In this document: piece by piece, positions 6,189 through 7,599 of the stretch | How the letters are laid out: the number at the start of each line of letters is the position of its first letter | How positions within the stretch are numbered: the stretch's first letter is position 1 | Assembly (NCBI GenBank): GCA_051306365.1 | Contig: JBPPNC010000043.1 | Location: forward strand, 1-7,599 | Reading direction: 5' to 3' | Length of the DNA: 7,599 nt | Origin: Svornostia sp051306365 | Lineage (GTDB): Bacteria > Actinomycetota > Thermoleophilia > Solirubrobacterales > Solirubrobacteraceae | Program-made: the position numbers and the translations under genes | The notes under the pieces: generated by a model | What the model saw: the letters and a program-made list of their open reading frames with translations, nothing else | Databases searched by the model: none | What the model was told of the DNA's origin: nothing

Positions 6189-6371
6189 GATACGCCCCGC
6201 ACACACCACAGGCTCGCGGCCAGAGGCCCGGCCCAGGATCGTCGCGCGCTCACGCTTGTCCATGCCGCGCCGACCGGGAACCAGCCAGACGCGAACCGCC
6301 CAAGCCCACACGCCAGGCACGAACCGCTCTGGGCTCCTTCCTCAGTCTGAGAGCGTCTCTATGCTCGCGTG

Positions 6372-7202
6372 ATGTCGCCACCCCGGGCCGCATGCCTGCG
6401 CCAAGAACTGCGACACCGAGTCCGGTGGAGCGCTTTGCCGTACGTGGCGAGGACGGTCGGCGAGGACGCTGCCCGACTGATCCCACCGCCGCACGAAGGG
6501 TGGCGTCAGGCCGTGCGGGCGTATCACAACGAGCAGTTTCGCGACCGCGCTCGCGATCATGGCGTCCCATTCGACGTCTACATCAACGACGCGGTCCACC
6601 GCGTCCGCAATTGGGCCGCAACGGCTCGGGTGCGGATCCGAATGGACTACGGCATCCTGGAGTCGTTCCTCCAGGAGGGGCGCTACAAGAACCAATTCGA
6701 TACCGGGACGTCGAACGGCGTGGTCGCACCCGGGCCTCGGATGCTGATTGAGCACACCGCGTTTGGTATCCCGCCATCAGCACGAGCACGGCACAGACCT
6801 GTCTACGGCTACTGCACCGGGAGCAGGGAGCTATCTCCGCACGTCCTCCAGTACGGAGACGTTGTGCTGGAACTTCGCCCGGAAACCAACCACCGCACGA
6901 CCTTCACGTTCGGGGACAGCCTGGATGTGTCGTTGGCCTCACCTCAGCCGCCATTTTGCCCCCGCCCCCTCAGCCGTCCGTCCACGCTCGCTCTTCACGG
7001 CGCATTTGACCTCCGGGCCACCAGAGAACTCTGGGAAGCCACTGGCTACGGGTACATCGAGGCCCAAGTTTTCGGCGTCGTGGAGACCAGGGACGTCGAC
7101 ACCGTGATCTTCACGCTCGATCTCCGGCCAAACGAGCCGATGAAACAAATGATGGGCCAATTGGGTATCAACTGGCGTACAGTTCCAGGAGATGAACCAT
7201 GA
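6372..7202 (+). CDS. DUF3626-like protein of unknown function
   Basis: The product has 276 aa without signal peptide or membrane segments, so it is probably cytoplasmic. Blocks in the order known from DUF3626 proteins are visible: RVRIRMDYGILESFLQEG (86-103), RYKNQFDTGTSNG (104-116), RPVYGY (142-147), YGDVVLELRPE with TTFTFGDS (161-183), GYIEAQVFG (227-235), and a tail DVDTVIFTLDLRPNEPM...LGINWRTVPG (241-273) that parallels the family's C-terminal block. The biochemical role of the family is not established to my knowledge. An Arg, a Ser/Thr-rich strand and a late Glu in this order (R104, TGTS, E230) recall ADP-ribosyltransferase folds, but that is speculation. Start: the ATG at 6372 overlaps an adjacent in-frame GTG at 6369; no good ribosome site is visible, so the first 40 residues are uncertain. 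It is translationally coupled to the next gene by a 4-bp overlap. Confidence 0.75.
   Translation: MSPPRAACLRQELRHRVRWSALPYVARTVGEDAARLIPPPHEGWRQAVRAYHNEQFRDRARDHGVPFDVYINDAVHRVRNWAATARVRIRMDYGILESFLQEGRYKNQFDTGTSNGVVAPGPRMLIEHTAFGIPPSARARHRPVYGYCTGSRELSPHVLQYGDVVLELRPETNHRTTFTFGDSLDVSLASPQPPFCPRPLSRPSTLALHGAFDLRATRELWEATGYGYIEAQVFGVVETRDVDTVIFTLDLRPNEPMKQMMGQLGINWRTVPGDEP
7187..7191 (+). promoter_or_regulatory. ribosome binding site of the 83-aa gene
   Basis: AGGAG lies 7 nt before the ATG at 7199, inside the end of the upstream gene. It is the clearest Shine-Dalgarno motif in this half of the window, so the small gene may be translated more efficiently than the gene before it. Confidence 0.65.
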
Positions 7203-7450
7203 GTCACGTTGAAGTCATCGCACAGAGTGGCGCACGTCTTCTCGTCAGAGTCGACGCCCATCACGCGCGGATTCTCGACTGTCGTCACGCTCGACTGTAT
7301 CCGCAGCAGCGCACCGAGAGCCTGCTCGCGCGCGGACACTGGAAGCCATTCACCGGGGATCTGGGCGAGGTGTCTCAGGCCCTCTCCACTGCGACCGAGG
7401 TCGCGGGCAACACAGCGGTGCCAGGACTCCTGACCCCGGCCGCCTTCTAG
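7199..7450 (+). CDS. small 83-aa protein of unknown function, partner of the DUF3626-like protein
   Basis: The gene begins MSHVEVIAQSGARLLVRVDA and ends LLTPAAF. The first 35 residues look beta-rich; the middle (HWKPFTGDLGEVSQALSTATEVAG) may be helical. There is no signal peptide, membrane segment, Cys/His metal site or recognisable DNA-binding motif. The start overlaps the stop of the DUF3626-like gene (ATGA) and has a strong ribosome site, so the ORF is very likely real and the two proteins are made together. A small coupled gene after a larger one of unknown activity suggests an immunity protein, antitoxin or subunit, but nothing in the sequence proves this. The protein is not recognised. 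Confidence 0.75.
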   Translation: MSHVEVIAQSGARLLVRVDAHHARILDCRHARLYPQQRTESLLARGHWKPFTGDLGEVSQALSTATEVAGNTAVPGLLTPAAF

Positions 7451-7506
7451 CTAGTGGCTCATCCTCTTAGGAAGCGTCAAGAAACAACATGAAGGGTTGT
7501 GGGTGA

Positions 7507-7599
7507 TGGCGTAGAACTTCGGTGGCGGTGATCGATGAGCGCGCTATCGGGGATCGCTATCGGGCGATGGCGGGCGAGCTTGATGAGGCTCGTCGTCGG
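7507..7599 (+). mobile_element. start of a transposase, ISAzo13-like, cut by the window edge
   Basis: After a stop at 7504-7506 a plus-strand frame stays open to the window end. From a GTG at 7522 or 7528 it encodes VAVIDERAIGDRYRAMAGEL followed by DEARRR. This resembles the N-terminus of ISAzo13-family transposases, which start with an IDE..IA.RY...A..LDER.RR pattern. The terminal inverted repeat of the element should lie between 7451 and 7521. A small ACAAC/GTTGT inverted pair (7484-7500) is there, but it cannot be confirmed as the IS end without the other terminus. Only about 26 codons are visible, so the family call is tentative. Confidence 0.55.

Noticed and set aside
6020..6253. Minus-strand open frame of 77 aa with the sequence RRVSNLRPLACEASALPLSY
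   Set aside because: This is the antisense of the tRNA-Val gene, a well-known type of false ORF.
6120..6280. Second partial copy of the tRNA 3' end (GCCGCGCC near 6263) as a possible attachment site repeat
   Set aside because: Only 8 bases match, which is expected by chance at this base composition; no longer tRNA-end copy occurs in the window.
7484..7500. ACAAC/GTTGT inverted pair as terminator of the DUF3626 operon
   Set aside because: A 5-bp stem without a T-run is too weak; it is mentioned only as possible IS-end sequence.
1..7599. CRISPR array, riboswitch or rRNA
   Set aside because: No regularly spaced repeats, no recognisable aptamer core and no rRNA segments were seen on either strand.

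Overview
The window comes from a high-GC bacterium. Strong G/C preference at third codon positions, GTG starts, NarL-type two-component genes and an AGS-type class III cyclase domain fit Actinomycetota, perhaps the Thermoleophilia/Solirubrobacterales lineage. The taxon is inferred from protein style, not from a marker gene.

Left part (1-3710), chromosomal in character. A minus-strand gene (126-1325) encodes an unusual fusion: an N-terminal class III nucleotidyl cyclase domain followed by a complete NarL/FixJ response regulator. Facing away across a roughly 150 bp spacer are two membrane sensor kinase genes only 1 nt apart. The first (1475-2611) has the architecture of a HisKA_3-type kinase but has lost the phospho-accepting His, the N-box Asn and the glycine-rich ATP lid. 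The second (2613-3710) keeps all of these. Together they look like a signalling module: a pseudokinase plus an active kinase form the membrane sensor and signal to a regulator that also carries a cyclase domain. A partial gene of unknown identity may run off the left edge (1-74, minus).

Middle (3711-4192). No intact gene. The stretch holds a decayed N-terminus of a ScyD/ScyE-like secreted beta-propeller protein. Its signal peptide and first repeats are readable only if three single-base losses are allowed for. A second fragment of what looks like the same family lies on the opposite strand. A weak promoter-like hexamer precedes the next gene.

Right part (4193-7599), accessory in character and visibly less GC-rich. 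It contains a 567-aa AlbA_2 (Schlafen-type) / HATPase_c_4 / double winged-helix protein (COG2865 style), a perfect 8-1-8 palindrome, a tRNA-Val(CAC), and a two-gene operon with a 4-bp ATGA overlap made of a DUF3626-like protein and an 83-aa unknown protein. At the right edge is the beginning of a transposase resembling the ISAzo13 family. A tRNA, a lone AlbA_2 regulator, a possible toxin/partner pair, a pseudogene and an IS edge together suggest an island or a hotspot of gene turnover next to the tRNA.

The most interesting items are the cyclase-response regulator fusion with its pseudokinase/kinase pair, and the DUF3626-like/small-protein operon.
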